A DNA stretch of 64,000 bases from Cyclobacteriaceae bacterium (GCA_029858965.1 JAOUDZ010000004.1:1-64000), one strand, 5' to 3'. Shown: positions 51,307-61,921, counted from the first letter of the stretch. Numbers and translations: made by a program. The notes: a model not told the origin generated them from the sequence alone.

Positions 51307-53685
51307 TTATTTAGTTTTAAAAGGCTCCCTTTTTTTTACCTTACTTATAGCCGCTAATAGAATGGCGTTGCTGGACATTGGTTCAGTAACAGGCTTTCCA
51401 TAGTCCTGTTTTAAGGCTTGATAATGATGAGATCCAAAAATATTTACTTCCTTTATTTTCTTCCCAAAGCGTTTGTTAACCCATTCGAATGCAAAGAATG
51501 ATACCGGATTTATTTTCATATCTGAGGAACAGGGAATTGGATCGGCTTCGTAACAATAGGCCCTTTGGTCAGCACCCGTGTCACCGATTCTTGTGTCAAG
51601 GCTTTTCTCTCCCCCTGGATTCCACTCCAATATATTAACGCCATATTGGACAGGAACTATTTCCTTAAACCCGTCTTCATAGACAATTTCATACCAACCT
51701 AAAAGATCGGATGAATCAAAGTTGTTTGGAATATTAAAATAGGCCTTTTGATTTCCCGAAGGGGTTGCACAAGCGTGTAAGAATATAAGACTGCTAACGT
51801 CTTCATTAATGCCTATACCATTTACGTTTTTTGGGAAGGGGTTGGCACCCACTCCTTCAGCACCAACAGCGATCACACAGTTTTCAGCGACCTTTGATGT
51901 TGTTAAGTTGAACACCTTGTTGTCTCTGCGAACCTCACCTGATTTTATTGTGCTTAGATTGATGTCAAAAACTTTGGAATTTTTTGACATATTGAAATGA
52001 GAAGATACATCAACAGGTTCAACTGTATCTCCATCTTCGCTTGGAACGCGCTCAGCTTTTAGGGCGGATCTGATGGAAGGCATTCGGTCCCAAACGATTC
52101 CAGGCATATCAATCTGCTTAACGGTGTGCGAAGACCAAACTAGATTTGCGCAGCCTAGAAAATCCAACAGAATGTCTTTGCCAAAATTAGCTTCATTCGT
52201 AGCAGCCCACGAGGAAGGCGCACCCCCTGCCAGAGAAATCTTCTTTATTCGTTCATCCCAATTGGGGATATTCGGTGTGAAGTTTCCATAGATCTGTGTG
52301 AATCCAAATTGCTTTAGGGCCATTTCTTTTAGTGTATCAACCCAAAACCAATTGAAGATCAGAATATCTTTTGGTATGGATTTCTTAACAACTTCAGGAC
52401 TTACTGCTCCAGGTGTTCGGTATTTAATTCCCGTAGACGAAACTCTATCCTGATACGTTGTATCGCGCACACTTTCAAGTAAATAATCTCCCCACATCGC
52501 AAGTTTAATACCCTTCTTCGAAAAGTAGCTGTGTATTTTAGTTACATCCTCCGCGAATAAAGTTGAATAATCTTTCCCGCTACATAATGGGCATACCCCC
52601 ATAGGCGCACCCCACCATTCATCGTGGCCTATATGTACCATCTTTGGTTTCATCACTTCTATATACTCATCGTATACATCAAACATCAGATCATAAGTTT
52701 TAGGGTTTGAGGGACAATACGTATCGGGCCATCGGTCTCCCGGGTACTCCGCCAATTCCGGATGTTTTGTTAATAGATAATAACCGTGCGTGAGTGAAGG
52801 TATCTCCGGTATAACTTCTATAAAGTTCTGATTCGCTTGTTTAACAATATTTCTAACATCATCCTTTTCAATAATAAAACCATCACCTGCATCATAATGA
52901 CTCGAGTTTTTCTCTTCCCCACGAAGCCCCTCTGTTGCATTAGATCGGGTATATTGCATATACTTTGTAAACGCTATCCAACCTGTATTGACCTCAGGAT
53001 GTCTGTCCAGTCGCATACAATTTAATTCAAGGACAACTTTGTTGAATTTGTATAGTGCCATAAAATCTCCCAGGAAGCGATTGAAAAAAGCTATGTTTTC
53101 AGGACCCGGTATGTAAAGCCTGATTGCTCTAAAAGGAAAGTTAGGCCAGTCGCGAACTTCTACACCGGGAATACTTTTTCCCTTTCCAGGTTCCATCAGT
53201 TGACGTAAGGATTGAAATCCGTAAAAAGCTCCGGCATCATCCGATCCACCAATAATTATAGCATTACTGCTAACATGTAATATGTAGCCCTCCGAACCTG
53301 GATTCTTCTGCGTTAACACTACCTTATTAACATCACAATATTTTTTTATCAACGGGTTTTGAATGGACCCCATCACTACAATCTTCTTGTCTTTTGGTAT
53401 ATCTGTTCGTGTTACGATTTTTAATGGAACACCGTACCGGTCGCTTAACTCACGTACCAACATTCTGGCAAGTGAAATATCCTTCTCACTTGCGTTTTGC
53501 GGAATAATAATGGATACAGTTTCATCCAAAACAAAATCATCGTTGATAACCTTAAGTTGCTGTGGAATTGGGAAGATTAAGTGCCTTTCCTGTGCCATGC
53601 TTCCGATTGACCAACTTAGCAAGGAGCCCCAGATGACCGTTCTTAAAATGGATCGCCAAATTGTAACCGAGTGTATTTTTTCCAT
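51307..53685 (-). CDS. GH20-like beta-N-acetylhexosaminidase
   Basis: Protein of 792 residues with a signal peptide (SILRTVIWGSLLSWSIGSMA). Residues ~35-165 are the GH20b domain (HLIFPIPQQLKVINDDFVL, VVMGSIQNPLIKKYC). The TIM barrel carries HIGHDEWWGAP with the adjacent Asp-Glu pair used by GH20. The pattern around the pair differs from the common HxGGDE, and a CPLCSG insertion follows. It likely releases N-acetylhexosamine from glycans in the periplasm. The last ~200 residues are beta-rich and probably a binding module. Confidence 0.78.
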   Translation of the reverse strand: MEKIHSVTIWRSILRTVIWGSLLSWSIGSMAQERHLIFPIPQQLKVINDDFVLDETVSIIIPQNASEKDISLARMLVRELSDRYGVPLKIVTRTDIPKDKKIVVMGSIQNPLIKKYCDVNKVVLTQKNPGSEGYILHVSSNAIIIGGSDDAGAFYGFQSLRQLMEPGKGKSIPGVEVRDWPNFPFRAIRLYIPGPENIAFFNRFLGDFMALYKFNKVVLELNCMRLDRHPEVNTGWIAFTKYMQYTRSNATEGLRGEEKNSSHYDAGDGFIIEKDDVRNIVKQANQNFIEVIPEIPSLTHGYYLLTKHPELAEYPGDRWPDTYCPSNPKTYDLMFDVYDEYIEVMKPKMVHIGHDEWWGAPMGVCPLCSGKDYSTLFAEDVTKIHSYFSKKGIKLAMWGDYLLESVRDTTYQDRVSSTGIKYRTPGAVSPEVVKKSIPKDILIFNWFWVDTLKEMALKQFGFTQIYGNFTPNIPNWDERIKKISLAGGAPSSWAATNEANFGKDILLDFLGCANLVWSSHTVKQIDMPGIVWDRMPSIRSALKAERVPSEDGDTVEPVDVSSHFNMSKNSKVFDINLSTIKSGEVRRDNKVFNLTTSKVAENCVIAVGAEGVGANPFPKNVNGIGINEDVSSLIFLHACATPSGNQKAYFNIPNNFDSSDLLGWYEIVYEDGFKEIVPVQYGVNILEWNPGGEKSLDTRIGDTGADQRAYCYEADPIPCSSDMKINPVSFFAFEWVNKRFGKKIKEVNIFGSHHYQALKQDYGKPVTEPMSSNAILLAAISKVKKREPFKTK

Positions 53686-53798
53686 GAGGGCTTAGTTTAG
53701 GGGTGTATTCGGAAGTCTTTTCAATTTTACTTTGGCTCTGGTTGGTCATGACCACTGAGGCATTTACGCTACTGAAGTGAATCCACCCTTTTTTATTT

Positions 53799-55064
53799 TT
53801 ATTCCTGAATTACATTTCCAAGAGTATGACCACTCATTCTATTATTTTCTGTTTTCACGACAGGTGAACTTTTGCTGATAAAGATGGCAGCCTTTTGACT
53901 GCCGTTTTTGGTATCGCGTATTATATTGTCTTTCAATACTACATCCGTTGCATTGCCATAAAATGAAAATCCATATCCACCTTTAACAGTACCGTTATTT
54001 TCAACTGTATTGTTACTAAAAGTATTGCGGTGGGGAGAATTCTTTTGATCTTCATATCTGAAATAAACACCATCACCACCATTCTCGTAAATGTGGTTCT
54101 TTTCAAAAAGCACATCGGAGTCTTTATGTCCCGTACTGATGCCAATTTCCTGATTATGATGAAGTTCGTTGCCTGAAACAACACTATGTTGAACTCTCCA
54201 GCACAAATACAATCCAACTTTGTTATCATGGCTGTTGTTACCCTCGATTATTGAATTGGGTGAACCCGTTCCTGGATGCATACCCATATTGGTACATCCG
54301 TTGATTTCACAGTTTCGCACGGTTACATTTTCAGTAATTTGCCAGGTGATACCTTCTCCGTTAAAATCCTTTACATGCACATTCTCGACGGTCACATTCC
54401 TTGATTTCATGATTACCACACCCCCACCGTTACATCCATCTAGACGATCGTTATTGGCCTTGTTCCCGTCAATGGTAAAATTTGACACGAAAACATTCTG
54501 TGCTCCGAAAACAGAGACACAGGATCCGGCATTGGTGACCTTGCCATTTTGCTCGCTATCATAGTCCCTGATAAGATGGGTGTCTATGTAAATCACATTG
54601 CCAACAATATCGGTGATAATGCCGGTTGTCACATCCCAGCAGTCAGCATTTACATCATCCGTAACTTGTATACTCATCCCTACCGCAAAGCCTGATGCAT
54701 CGTCAACTGTTAATTTGAGCTCACCAAAATCAGCGTCAATGATAAATTTGGTGTGAAAGCCATCTATTCTTACTAGGATGGTCTCAGGCCCTGATCCGAT
54801 GAGTTTGACATTTGAAGGAAGTCGGACAGGAGCCATAATGTTGTATTGGCCCGGATCCATTTTGACCGTACCGCCCTCGGCGGGAAGGGCGTCAACGGCT
54901 CTTTGAATAGCTTCGTTTGTATTTCCTGGCATATCTGCGGTTGGCCCTCCCACGCTAATAATCCGTTCTTTCGTCTTTGGACTGACAAGGGCATCGACGG
55001 TGAATTTACCCTCTTGTGCAACGCACACATTGGTAAGCAGCAAGAAAGAAAGTAAAAGTCTCAT
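53799..55064 (-). CDS. secreted right-handed beta-helix protein
   Basis: Protein of 421 residues with a signal peptide (MRLLLSFLLLTNVCVAQ). It contains a series of beta-helix coils of ~22 residues, for example NVTVENVHVKDFNGEGITWQ, NVTVRNCEINGCTNMGMHPG and HSVVSGNELHHNQEIGIS. This architecture is shared by pectate lyases, alginate epimerases and carrageenases; the active site is not recognisable. It lies downstream of the GH20 gene in transcription order of the opposite side, so the two may be separately transcribed. Confidence 0.8.
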   Translation of the reverse strand: MRLLLSFLLLTNVCVAQEGKFTVDALVSPKTKERIISVGGPTADMPGNTNEAIQRAVDALPAEGGTVKMDPGQYNIMAPVRLPSNVKLIGSGPETILVRIDGFHTKFIIDADFGELKLTVDDASGFAVGMSIQVTDDVNADCWDVTTGIITDIVGNVIYIDTHLIRDYDSEQNGKVTNAGSCVSVFGAQNVFVSNFTIDGNKANNDRLDGCNGGGVVIMKSRNVTVENVHVKDFNGEGITWQITENVTVRNCEINGCTNMGMHPGTGSPNSIIEGNNSHDNKVGLYLCWRVQHSVVSGNELHHNQEIGISTGHKDSDVLFEKNHIYENGGDGVYFRYEDQKNSPHRNTFSNNTVENNGTVKGGYGFSFYGNATDVVLKDNIIRDTKNGSQKAAIFISKSSPVVKTENNRMSGHTLGNVIQE

Positions 55065-55449
55065 ATGTTCAAGTTTTAACGGTACATGGTCTTATTTTAA
55101 TTCCCTTCCATCACGATTTCCATAGCTGAAGGTATCCAATTTATTTTTTCCTTCCTAAATCTAAAATGCGTACCTTTTTAACTGCTACGTTACTACTTAA
55201 GTCTTGTGCGCGATTATTAAATTAATGATAACTCCAGTAAAGACTATGTGATGGTGGCAACAGTGAACCCGATTAAATGAAGAGAACCGACTGGAAAATT
55301 GAGAATCTTGTAAGATACAGTCCCACCCAAATGACGGTACTGGTAAAGGCGAACCACAGGCGCATTGACTTGAAGCTTTCATTATTCTTTTAGCTTTGTT
55401 TATTGTACGATGCACTGAGCCGATAGCAAGCATTTTTAACTACTCCAAT
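55065..55449. other. divergent intergenic region with DoxX promoter
   Basis: 385 bases between the beta-helix gene and DoxX. Contains TAGCTTTG at 55391. No ORF with support. Confidence 0.5.
55391..55398 (+). promoter_or_regulatory. -7 element TAGCTTTG for DoxX gene
   Basis: A perfect TAnnTTTG, 52 bases before ATG 55450, with TTG at 55370-55372 as a weak -33 box. Confidence 0.5.
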
Positions 55450-55872
55450 ATGAAAACTTTATTTTCAGTCTCGCCTATTTGGCAAAACGAAGCAATGGGC
55501 GTTATACGCATCGTTCTTGGTTTATTAATAATTTACCATGGCCAGGAAGTGTTTAATGAATCGTTAATGAAAGAATATTTGGCGTGGGATACTTTTAAAG
55601 GACCTAACGGTGAAATGATGCTATACTTTGGAAAATCTTCCGAACTTATTGCAGGTATATTTTTGCTGCTTGGTTTATTCACGAGGATTGGTGCCTTACT
55701 GATCATTGGTACATTGTTATTTGTAACGTTTTTTGTTGGCAGCGGAAGGTTTTGGTATGAAGACCAACATCCCTTTATGTTTGTTATATTGGGCCTGGTT
55801 TACTTCTTTAATGGGCCTGGTGCATGGAGTTTGGACAAGCTGATCTTTGGGGCGAGAGAAGACATCTCATGA
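55450..55872 (+). CDS. DoxX family membrane protein
   Basis: Protein of 140 residues from ATG 55450 (MKTLFSVSPIWQNEAMGV). Four membrane helices (VIRIVLGLLIIYHGQEVF, SELIAGIFLLLGLFTRIGAL, LLIIGTLLFVTFFVGSG and FMFVILGLVYFFNG) and the loop FGKSSELIAG are DoxX hallmarks. DoxX proteins are linked to redox or thiosulfate metabolism, with no single known activity. The next gene begins 36 bases later, so the two may be co-transcribed. Confidence 0.88.
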   Translation: MKTLFSVSPIWQNEAMGVIRIVLGLLIIYHGQEVFNESLMKEYLAWDTFKGPNGEMMLYFGKSSELIAGIFLLLGLFTRIGALLIIGTLLFVTFFVGSGRFWYEDQHPFMFVILGLVYFFNGPGAWSLDKLIFGAREDIS

Positions 55873-55907
55873 CCCATTTCGGGATGGGTGCATTAATAAA
55901 TAAGAAT

Positions 55908-57182
55908 ATGAAGAATACCAGGAGAGACTTTTTAGCCCAGGGTGCGATGGGGGCCACATTGTTGGCGGCAGGATGGAGCGGATGTCATTCGGCGAATGAT
56001 TCCATATTGAATACGATGGAAGAGAAGTATAAGCTGCTCGATGATGCTGCGTCAGAACCGGTTTTGAAAGTGGAATTATTTCCATATCCATTGATTGTCG
56101 AAAAACTTGACTTGCTGAGATACCAAAATAATTTTATCTGCATTGTACGAACAGCAGATGGGGCAGAAGGGATATCGGTGAGCAACAATGCGCAAATGAT
56201 TTCTCTTTATCCAATTTTCGTGAACAGACTTCAGCCATTCTTTATCGGGAAAGATGCAAGGAATTTGGAAAAATTGCTGGAGGAAGTTTATGTTTATCAA
56301 AGTAATTATAAACTACAAAATCTGGCACTGTGGATCCCGCTTGCTACGATCGAATTTGCACTGCTTGATTTGTTGGGAAAAAAAGCCCAAAAATCAATGG
56401 GAGAGCTTATCGGTGAGATCCATAATCCAAAAATTGCCGTTTATCAAGCCAACAATTACCGGGGTAAATCAGCAGAAGAATCCCTGGAGGGAATAAAGAA
56501 AGACGTAGCAGAAACGAAGGCCAAGGCCCTGAAATTTAAGATTGGCGGTCGTATGAGTAAGAACGCCGATTTCCCGGCAGGCAGAACAGAAAAACTGATC
56601 CCGCTGGTTCGGAAAGCCTTTGGTGACGAAATGATTATTTATGCGGACTCCAATGGTTCATACACCGTGAAAGAAGCGATCAGAATAGGAAAGATAATTG
56701 AAGAATATAAATTTGATTTCTATGAGGAACCGGTGCCGTTCGATTGGTATGATGAAACCAGACAAGTGGCAGTGGCACTACAGGTACCCATAGCAGGAGG
56801 GGAGCAGGAGCCAAGCCTGCACCAGTTCACGTGGTTGATCTGTAATGACGCCCTCGATATTGTTCAGCCTGACATGTTTTATTTTGGGGGAATGGTCCGG
56901 TCAATGAAAGTAGCCAGGATGGCGCATGCTGTTGGCAAACAATGCGTACCCCATATCTCAGGTTCCGGACTAGGATATTTGTATATGATGCATTTTGTTT
57001 CTGCAATACCTAATGCGGGTGAATACCATGAATTCAAAGGCTTCAATAGGACGTTACCAATTGAATGCAGTACTTCTTCGCTTGAAAGTGAGCATGGCGT
57101 TGTTACGGTCCCTTCGGGTCCTGGCCTCGGTGTAACTATTGATCCGGAATACATCGCAAAACATACGGTTGTAAAGGGGTAA
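55908..57182 (+). CDS. enolase-superfamily (mandelate racemase-like) exported protein
   Basis: Protein of 424 residues from ATG 55908. A Tat motif RRDFLAQGAMGATLLAAG ending in a lipobox-like WSGC suggests folded export and lipid anchoring. The barrel has the Lys pair ALKFKIGG, metal ligands in YADSNGSYT (Asp), YEEPVPFDWY (Glu) and AGGEQEPSL (Glu), with the His region CVPHISGSGLGY. Mandelate racemase, muconate-lactonising or sugar-acid dehydratase activity is possible. Export is unusual for this family. Confidence 0.85.
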   Translation: MKNTRRDFLAQGAMGATLLAAGWSGCHSANDSILNTMEEKYKLLDDAASEPVLKVELFPYPLIVEKLDLLRYQNNFICIVRTADGAEGISVSNNAQMISLYPIFVNRLQPFFIGKDARNLEKLLEEVYVYQSNYKLQNLALWIPLATIEFALLDLLGKKAQKSMGELIGEIHNPKIAVYQANNYRGKSAEESLEGIKKDVAETKAKALKFKIGGRMSKNADFPAGRTEKLIPLVRKAFGDEMIIYADSNGSYTVKEAIRIGKIIEEYKFDFYEEPVPFDWYDETRQVAVALQVPIAGGEQEPSLHQFTWLICNDALDIVQPDMFYFGGMVRSMKVARMAHAVGKQCVPHISGSGLGYLYMMHFVSAIPNAGEYHEFKGFNRTLPIECSTSSLESEHGVVTVPSGPGLGVTIDPEYIAKHTVVKG

Positions 57183-57776
57183 TAAGGGCAAGCGGATATG
57201 CCGCACCTGGTTGTTTCATCTTTCAAAGTCACGGCTTGCGGCGCAATTGGTTCCATTTTTGAAATTGATGATAGAACCACTCCACCCCCTGATTTCAATA
57301 TAACAATATAGGGATTGATACCACCGGCATCGAAATCACCCGCAAAAAGCCAGCTTCTGTAAATTTTTCTAACAAAATCATAATGCGAGGTAGGAAATAC
57401 GCCCGGCCAACTGTTGTTACACTGGATTTGGTGATGGGCGTTATTATCGATGCATATTTTCAGACTGATTCCAGAGATGATTCAAACCTTTCTAAGGGTA
57501 AGCGCCCCAATAGTTGTGAAGGTAACGGTCAGAAAGTGGTGCTTGCGTTGGCAGGGATACGACCGGAGAAGCATAGGCTTGAGCCGGTATTTCATGCCAT
57601 TGACAGAAAAGTGCCTTGAAATATCCGTTTTTCGCCAATATTTTACGGGATTAGATGGCTTATGGTAATTAGCATTACTGTTTTTTTAGCCAAAACTACT
57701 TTACTAAGGTTTTTATAAGCGACCTTTTCTTTTTATGTGCACTTCCTTCTGGTACCCTTAACTTTGCTGTAAGTAA
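57183..57776. other. 594-base gap without a convincing gene
   Basis: It holds a 78-residue ORF at 57383-57619 and overlapping frames, none protein-like enough to call. Possibly a decayed gene. The only recognised element is the promoter at 57759. Confidence 0.5.
57759..57766 (+). promoter_or_regulatory. -7 element TAACTTTG of the cytochrome cluster
   Basis: A perfect TAnnTTTG ten bases before ATG 57777, which would give a leader of only a few bases. Confidence 0.55.
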
Positions 57777-60700
57777 ATGAAAATTATTCTTGATTTTTTG
57801 AAAAAATACTTAAGTCCACTTTTTAATACCCGGGCTGCTGGTCTTTACATCCTTTGTTTTGCAATATCCATTGCGGTAGCCACTTTTATTGAGAATGATT
57901 TTGGTACCAGCTCTTCCCAGAAAGTTGTCTACAAGACGTGGTGGTTTACCGCCTTGCTCGCTTTATTCGCCGTCACTATTATCGTCAACATTTTCCGCTT
58001 CAGGATGATCCAGCAAAAGAAGTGGGCTTTACTAATGTTTCACTTAGCGATGATTATCATTCTGCTAGGGTCTGCAGTTACCCGGTATTTTGGATATGAG
58101 GGCGTAATGCATATCCGGGAGAACGATGCTTCGAATAGCTTCTTATCTTCAGAAACCTATTTACAGTTCAACGTTTTTAAGGATGAGCAGTCCTATGCGT
58201 TTGACGAGCCGGTGCTCTTTGCCACGCTGGGGAATAATCATTGGAAGGAGTCCTATTTGGTTGGAAAGGACCTGATTGAAGTTGAAGTAATCGATTTTAT
58301 TCCAAACCCGATTCAAGTGCTGGATGCTGACGCCTCCGGTCTCCCGACAATCAAAATTGTTATGGGTGGTATGGATGGCAGGGAGGAATACTTTGTGCGG
58401 CAGGGAGAAACCTACAGAATCCGGGATGCGATTTTTAATTTTCGTGACGAACAAATCCCGGAGGCAATAAACATAGCGTATCGAAATGACTCTCTCCTCA
58501 TTAAGACCAGTAAGGTTTTGATGCAAACCGTAATGGCTACCCAGAAAAGGGATACGCTCTATCCAACTTCAGGCTATCATCCATTGATGTTAAGGTCATT
58601 ATATACTGATGGCGTTAGTAGCTTCGTTTTTGGTGATTTCAATGCAAAAGGAGCAGTGCGCATTGACTCTGAAGGTCCAAAAGTAAAAAGCGAAAGTATG
58701 ACTGCCCTCAAAGCAAAAGTTTCCGTAAACGGAGTTGCCGACACACTCTATATATATGGGGCAAAAGGACTACATGGAAGTCCTTCAACGACTGAACTGG
58801 ATGGCCTTGGTTTATCAATTGCCTATGGTGCAAAACATATTGCGTTACCGTTCTCACTCAAGCTATACGACTTCATTATGGAAAGGTATCCGGGTACCAA
58901 CAGTGCAGTATCGTATGCCAGTGAAGTACAATTGATTGACACCAGGAAAAACCTGGAAGAGGACCACCGCATCTATATGAACCACATTCTGAACTATGAA
59001 GGCTATCGGTTTTTTCAGTCTTCTTTTGACAATGATGAACTGGGAACTTACCTCAGTGTTAACCATGATTTTTGGGGCTCATGGATTTCCTACCTTGGCT
59101 ATACGCTACTGACGCTGGGTATGATCATGACCTTGTTGAGTCGGAAAAGTAGATTCTACCAGGTTTCTCAAAACATTAAGAAACTTAGATTAAAAAGTGC
59201 CGCTTCGCTGGTGTTCGTTGCGCTCCTGCTAAGTATACCTACGATCACTTCAGCACAAAAGATAATCGATCAGGGGAATTTTCAAAACATTGTCGATGCT
59301 GACCATGCGCGCGCGTTTAGCAGGCTAATTGTTCAGGATCACAATGGCCGGATGAAACCGATCCATACGCTTACCCGGGAAGTGATGAGAAAGTTGGCTC
59401 GGAAAGAAAGCCTCAACGGGCTAAATGCCGATCAGATCATTTTGGGAATGTTTGTTAACAGCCGAGACTGGATTGGAGTGCCCATGATCAGCCTGGGCCA
59501 GCATGAAGCAATCCACAAACTTCTCGGGGTCTCTGAAAAGATGGCTTCCTATAAGGATTTTTTTGCGCAGAATGGTGAATACCTGCTGAATGATGAGGTC
59601 AGCGTTGCGTATAGCCTCCAGCCTGTTGATCGGGGTGTCTATGAAAAAGAGCTGATGAAAATTGATGAAAGGGTGAACATAGCAAACATGGTGTATTCGG
59701 GCACCCTGTTCAAGATGGTACCTGTGCCAGACGACCCCAACAATACCTGGGCCGCTGTTCAGGTATCAGGCCATAACCATGGTGAACCAAACACGCCATT
59801 GGCGACAAAATTTTTTGAATCGTATAAGTCCGCGCTGGCAGAGGCGATGGTTACAAATGATTATAGGCTGGCAGGTAAAATGTTAAGCGAATTAGCATCG
59901 TATCAAAAGTCAAAAGGTGGGGCATTGATGCCTTCGCCTTCGGAAATTAAGGCAGAAATACTCCTCAATAAATTGAATATCTTCAATCGATTGGCCGTTT
60001 TGTATTCATTGTTGGGCGTTGCGTTTTTGTTCTTTCTATTCTTCTCCGTTTTCCGACCCGACACTAAGCTAAGCACTGTACACAAAGTGTTACTTGGGTT
60101 GGTGATCGCCAGCTTTGTTTTCCACACGATTGGTCTGGGTATGCGATGGTATGTGTCGGGCAGAGCGCCCTGGAGCAATGGTTATGAGTCAATGATTTAC
60201 ATAGCCTGGACTACGCTCCTGGCCGGTGTAATATTTGCCAGAAAATCTTTCGGTGGCTTGGCTGCGACGATGACCTTGTCCGCTACCGTATTGCTCGTAG
60301 CCAGTTTGAGTTACCTCGACCCGGAAATCACACCTTTAGTTCCTGTGCTCAGATCGTATTGGTTGACCATCCATGTGTCCATGGAAGCCGGGAGTTATGG
60401 ATTCCTAATGTTAGGGGCCATCATAGGACTAATCAATTTAATCCTGATGGTTTTCCTTACCACCAGGAACAAGGACAAAATTCATCATCAGATCAGGGAG
60501 ATGTCATACCTGAGTGAAATGACTTTGATAGGTGGCTTGTTTATGATCAGTATAGGAACTTACCTGGGTGGCGTTTGGGCTAATGAATCATGGGGCAGGT
60601 ATTGGGGCTGGGATGCGAAAGAGACGTGGGCTTTGGTGACTATCCTGGTCTATGCATTTATCCTGCACATGCGGATTATCCCTAAAATGCAAGGGCTGTT

Positions 60701-60905
60701 TGCCTATAATTTTGCTACAATTTTTGGGCTGGGATCGGTAGTCATGACCTACTATGGTGTCAACTATTACTTATCCGGATTGCATTCGTATGCTGCCGGA
60801 GATCCTGTTCCCATACCACAATGGGTATACATTGTGATCACCTCGATCTTGATTATTAGTATACTGGCTTTTTGGAAGAAACGAATGCACAACATCACCA
60901 CGTAA
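57777..60905 (+). CDS. CcsBA fusion, cytochrome c biogenesis (system II) protein
   Basis: Protein of 1042 residues. The N-terminal part (1-~480) is ResB/CcsB: FLKKYLSPLFNTRAAGLYIL, membrane helices and a large extracytoplasmic domain. The C-terminal part (~740-1042) is CcsA with the WWD heme-handling motif WANESWGRYWGWDAKETW, plus flanking His (WLTIHVSMEAGSYG, SGLHSYA). It exports heme and ligates it to CxxCH motifs of c-type cytochromes. Directly upstream of a multiheme cytochrome cluster, it likely serves that cytochrome. The fused form is typical of this phylum. The central ~250 residues are an extracytoplasmic insert. Confidence 0.94.
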   Translation: MKIILDFLKKYLSPLFNTRAAGLYILCFAISIAVATFIENDFGTSSSQKVVYKTWWFTALLALFAVTIIVNIFRFRMIQQKKWALLMFHLAMIIILLGSAVTRYFGYEGVMHIRENDASNSFLSSETYLQFNVFKDEQSYAFDEPVLFATLGNNHWKESYLVGKDLIEVEVIDFIPNPIQVLDADASGLPTIKIVMGGMDGREEYFVRQGETYRIRDAIFNFRDEQIPEAINIAYRNDSLLIKTSKVLMQTVMATQKRDTLYPTSGYHPLMLRSLYTDGVSSFVFGDFNAKGAVRIDSEGPKVKSESMTALKAKVSVNGVADTLYIYGAKGLHGSPSTTELDGLGLSIAYGAKHIALPFSLKLYDFIMERYPGTNSAVSYASEVQLIDTRKNLEEDHRIYMNHILNYEGYRFFQSSFDNDELGTYLSVNHDFWGSWISYLGYTLLTLGMIMTLLSRKSRFYQVSQNIKKLRLKSAASLVFVALLLSIPTITSAQKIIDQGNFQNIVDADHARAFSRLIVQDHNGRMKPIHTLTREVMRKLARKESLNGLNADQIILGMFVNSRDWIGVPMISLGQHEAIHKLLGVSEKMASYKDFFAQNGEYLLNDEVSVAYSLQPVDRGVYEKELMKIDERVNIANMVYSGTLFKMVPVPDDPNNTWAAVQVSGHNHGEPNTPLATKFFESYKSALAEAMVTNDYRLAGKMLSELASYQKSKGGALMPSPSEIKAEILLNKLNIFNRLAVLYSLLGVAFLFFLFFSVFRPDTKLSTVHKVLLGLVIASFVFHTIGLGMRWYVSGRAPWSNGYESMIYIAWTTLLAGVIFARKSFGGLAATMTLSATVLLVASLSYLDPEITPLVPVLRSYWLTIHVSMEAGSYGFLMLGAIIGLINLILMVFLTTRNKDKIHHQIREMSYLSEMTLIGGLFMISIGTYLGGVWANESWGRYWGWDAKETWALVTILVYAFILHMRIIPKMQGLFAYNFATIFGLGSVVMTYYGVNYYLSGLHSYAAGDPVPIPQWVYIVITSILIISILAFWKKRMHNITT

Positions 60906-61072
60906 AGTCCATTGTGTTGCAGGTCTGTTTGTAAGGAATAAATCTGTAAAACTGATGAAGTTTATCAATGACCGGAACTCCAGATTGGATTTACCTTGAT
61001 ACAAGGTGCTGAGTGTGATGGGATTAAGAAATGAAGAAGATTATTAAATCATCAAATAAATGAGCTTTATCA

Positions 61073-61921
61073 ATGACCAAACCTGTTCATAGAATTTATG
61101 TCGGGACGATGGTGCTGGCCGTTATAGCCGTAACGGCGTACCTTATATACACAGGGTATTCCTATTATGATAGTCCGCTGGAGGAAAGGTTTTATCATCC
61201 CCGTCACGACTGGTTTAAACCAAGTGGTGCCTTTGGGCATGGCCTGGGTATTTTGGGTACGCTGATGATATTGTTCGGGGTCTCAATTTATATTGCCAGG
61301 AAGCGATACAATTTTCTAACAAAACAATTAAGACTGAAATACCTGCTGGAGTTTCATATTTTCCTTTGCACGCTTGGTCCTATCCTAATTCTTTTTCACA
61401 CTGCTTTTAAGTTTGGCGGAATTGTTTCCATTGCCTTTTGGAGTATGGTTGCCGTTGTATTAAGCGGTGTTATAGGCAGATTTGTATATATACAGATACC
61501 CCGTACCATTGAGGGGAGGGAACTTACACTCAACGAGGTGAAGCATATGCAGGAGGGTTTGTCGGATACGTTAAAGAGAAGTATTGGAATTGATGATCAA
61601 ATAGCCCGCACGATCGTCAGCCTGACTTCAGGTCATCACCCATCCGGAAATGGTTCAGGTCATCTTGGAAATAGAAAGGCAATTGGAATCATCAGAAAAA
61701 TTCTCAGACAAAGAAAAATTGGCAGGAAACAAAGAAGATATATTATCAAATTGGCGAAAGAAGAAATTTCCTTATCCAATAAAATAAGGCGATTACAGAC
61801 GATGCAAAAACTATTCAAATACTGGCACGTTGCACATTTACCCTTTGCGTTGATTATGCTGATCATACTGATCATCCACGTTGCAGTTACGTTATCGTTT
61901 GGATATAAATGGATATTCTGA
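61073..61921 (+). CDS. di-heme cytochrome b-like membrane protein
   Basis: Protein of 282 residues with about five membrane helices. Two helices each carry a His pair spaced H-x13-H: H95/H109 (FHIFLCTLGPILILFH) and H255/H269 (HLPFALIMLIILIIH). This is the four-His di-heme signature of ferric-reductase/NOX-like cytochromes. A basic ~100-residue soluble segment (about 145-248, rich in Arg and Lys) sits between helices four and five. It overlaps the next gene by 13 bases and probably passes electrons between the flavoprotein and the multiheme cytochrome. The specific family is not named. Confidence 0.75.
   Translation: MTKPVHRIYVGTMVLAVIAVTAYLIYTGYSYYDSPLEERFYHPRHDWFKPSGAFGHGLGILGTLMILFGVSIYIARKRYNFLTKQLRLKYLLEFHIFLCTLGPILILFHTAFKFGGIVSIAFWSMVAVVLSGVIGRFVYIQIPRTIEGRELTLNEVKHMQEGLSDTLKRSIGIDDQIARTIVSLTSGHHPSGNGSGHLGNRKAIGIIRKILRQRKIGRKQRRYIIKLAKEEISLSNKIRRLQTMQKLFKYWHVAHLPFALIMLIILIIHVAVTLSFGYKWIF

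Noticed and set aside
53743-53754. perfect palindrome TGGTCATGACCA upstream of the GH20 gene
   Set aside because: Single occurrence and no related copy or adjacent regulator gene.
57383-57619. 78-residue ORF in the gap before CcsBA
   Set aside because: No recognisable domain, overlapping frames of similar quality, and no promoter or SD; left as a gap.
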